From contig CALFWO010000033.1 of the NCBI GenBank assembly GCA_937928045.1, forward strand, positions 22,994-86,993: a stretch of DNA of 64,000 nt. The letters run 5' to 3'. The first letter of the stretch is position 1. Every line of letters starts with the position of its first letter. Under the pieces are notes generated by a model. The model saw only the letters and a program-made list of their open reading frames with translations. It searched no databases and had not been told where the DNA came from. Shown here piece by piece: positions 63,588 through 64,000 of the stretch. The translations under genes were made by a program, and so were the position numbers. This DNA is from an uncultured Saprospiraceae bacterium (GTDB lineage: Bacteria > Bacteroidota > Bacteroidia > Chitinophagales > Saprospiraceae).

Positions 63588-63595
63588 CAAAATTA
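63588..63595 (-). promoter_or_regulatory. -7 promoter box for the atypical SDR gene
   Basis: Minus strand TAATTTTG, a perfect TAnnTTTG match, 19 nt ahead of the ATG at 63568. Confidence 0.4.
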
Positions 63596-63760
63596 GAAAA
63601 AATCATCATGTGTTGGGTGGTGATCGACTATTTTTAATGTATCCAGACTTTTAGCATAGTTATAGGTCGGAACTTTAAATTGGCCTGTTTGATCATTTTA
63701 TCATGGTTTAATGATTTCCCTAATTCTAATTACCTTAGCCAGTGACCAAAATTTAACAGC

Positions 63761-64000
63761 ATGGCAATACGTAAGCCCTTTAATTTGAACGGTTGGATTG
63801 ATGATCACCGGCACTTATTGAAACCACCAATTGGAAATAAACAGGTGTACCTAGACAATGAAGATTATATTGTTATGATCGTAGGGGGACCAAATGGAAG
63901 AAAAGATTATCATTACGAGGATGGTGAAGAGTTATTCTACCAAATTGAAGGTGATATTACTTTAAAGATTATCAACGAGGACGGAACTCCTGAAGATGTT
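63761..64000 (+). CDS. nbaC: 3-hydroxyanthranilate 3,4-dioxygenase (5' part)
   Basis: The first 80 codons of a gene cut by the window end. The protein starts MAIRKPFNLNGWIDDHRHLL and has the cupin metal site His51 ... Glu57 (DYHYEDGEELFYQ), spaced as in known enzymes of this family; the third ligand His lies beyond the window. The enzyme uses Fe2+ and O2 to open the ring of 3-hydroxyanthranilate, giving 2-amino-3-carboxymuconate semialdehyde, in tryptophan degradation by the kynurenine route. It diverges from the atypical SDR gene, with 192 bp between starts. Confidence 0.93.
   Translation, partial: MAIRKPFNLNGWIDDHRHLLKPPIGNKQVYLDNEDYIVMIVGGPNGRKDYHYEDGEELFYQIEGDITLKIINEDGTPEDV

Overview
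The window comes from a Bacteroidota chromosome, probably a marine or environmental relative of the Saprospiria (inference from gene style; no rRNA is present to settle it). The grounds are the many secreted proteins ending in type IX secretion (T9SS) sorting domains, the Bacteroidota -7 promoter box TAnnTTTG ahead of several genes, weak or absent Shine-Dalgarno sequences, an S46 dipeptidyl-peptidase, a Lacal_2735-type small protein, an ECF sigma/RskA-type anti-sigma pair and a low-GC genome. I saw no tRNA, rRNA, CRISPR array, insertion sequence or phage gene.

Layout. 1-3382 (+): the tail of a T9SS cargo protein, then a TPR histidine kinase and a NarL/LuxR-type response regulator in one operon. 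3456-12221 (all -): the most unusual region, six secreted proteins: a hemopexin-repeat protein, two paralogous Lys/Pro/Tyr-rich repeat proteins, a beta-trefoil protein, a hemopexin-MACPF pore-forming protein and a large ankyrin-repeat protein. Two promoters here carry nearly the same 18-bp dyad (ACCACATGTTCATGTGGT type) exactly 22 nt upstream of a TAnnTTTG box, so the cluster looks co-regulated, and the adjacent two-component system is the natural candidate regulator. 12222-12766 is an intergenic region rich in hairpins.

12767-17251 (-): M28 peptidase with a PDZ domain, a beta-roll repeat protein, an ABC-F ATPase and rpsU. 17728-42448: very large surface or secreted proteins (Asp-rich Ca2+-binding repeats; dockerin/cohesin-like modules; a 1,867-residue protein with 23 tandem repeats; a CSLREAI/beta-helix protein; a PQQ-type sugar dehydrogenase), interleaved with a double FKBP isomerase, a DUF547-barrel protein and a LOG-family protein.

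42515-53367: a short-chain dehydrogenase (SDR) coupled to a 56-residue protein, a MATE-HAD-rhodanese operon, an S9 peptidase, a DegS-like protease, a small membrane protein, an SRPBCC protein and an S46 peptidase. 53631-64000: an LVIVD-repeat T9SS protein, an anti-sigma/ECF sigma pair divergent from a fasciclin-domain protein, an arylsulfotransferase-like T9SS protein, a DUF1499 protein, Tex, an orphan ParA, an atypical SDR, and the start of a 3-hydroxyanthranilate 3,4-dioxygenase.

Together the genes describe a cell that invests heavily in secreted adhesins, peptidases and Ca2+-binding surface proteins. The MACPF/hemopexin/trefoil/ankyrin cluster is the best candidate for an undescribed system, plausibly a secreted pore-forming or host/prey-interaction system. 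That role is inferred from domains, not shown.
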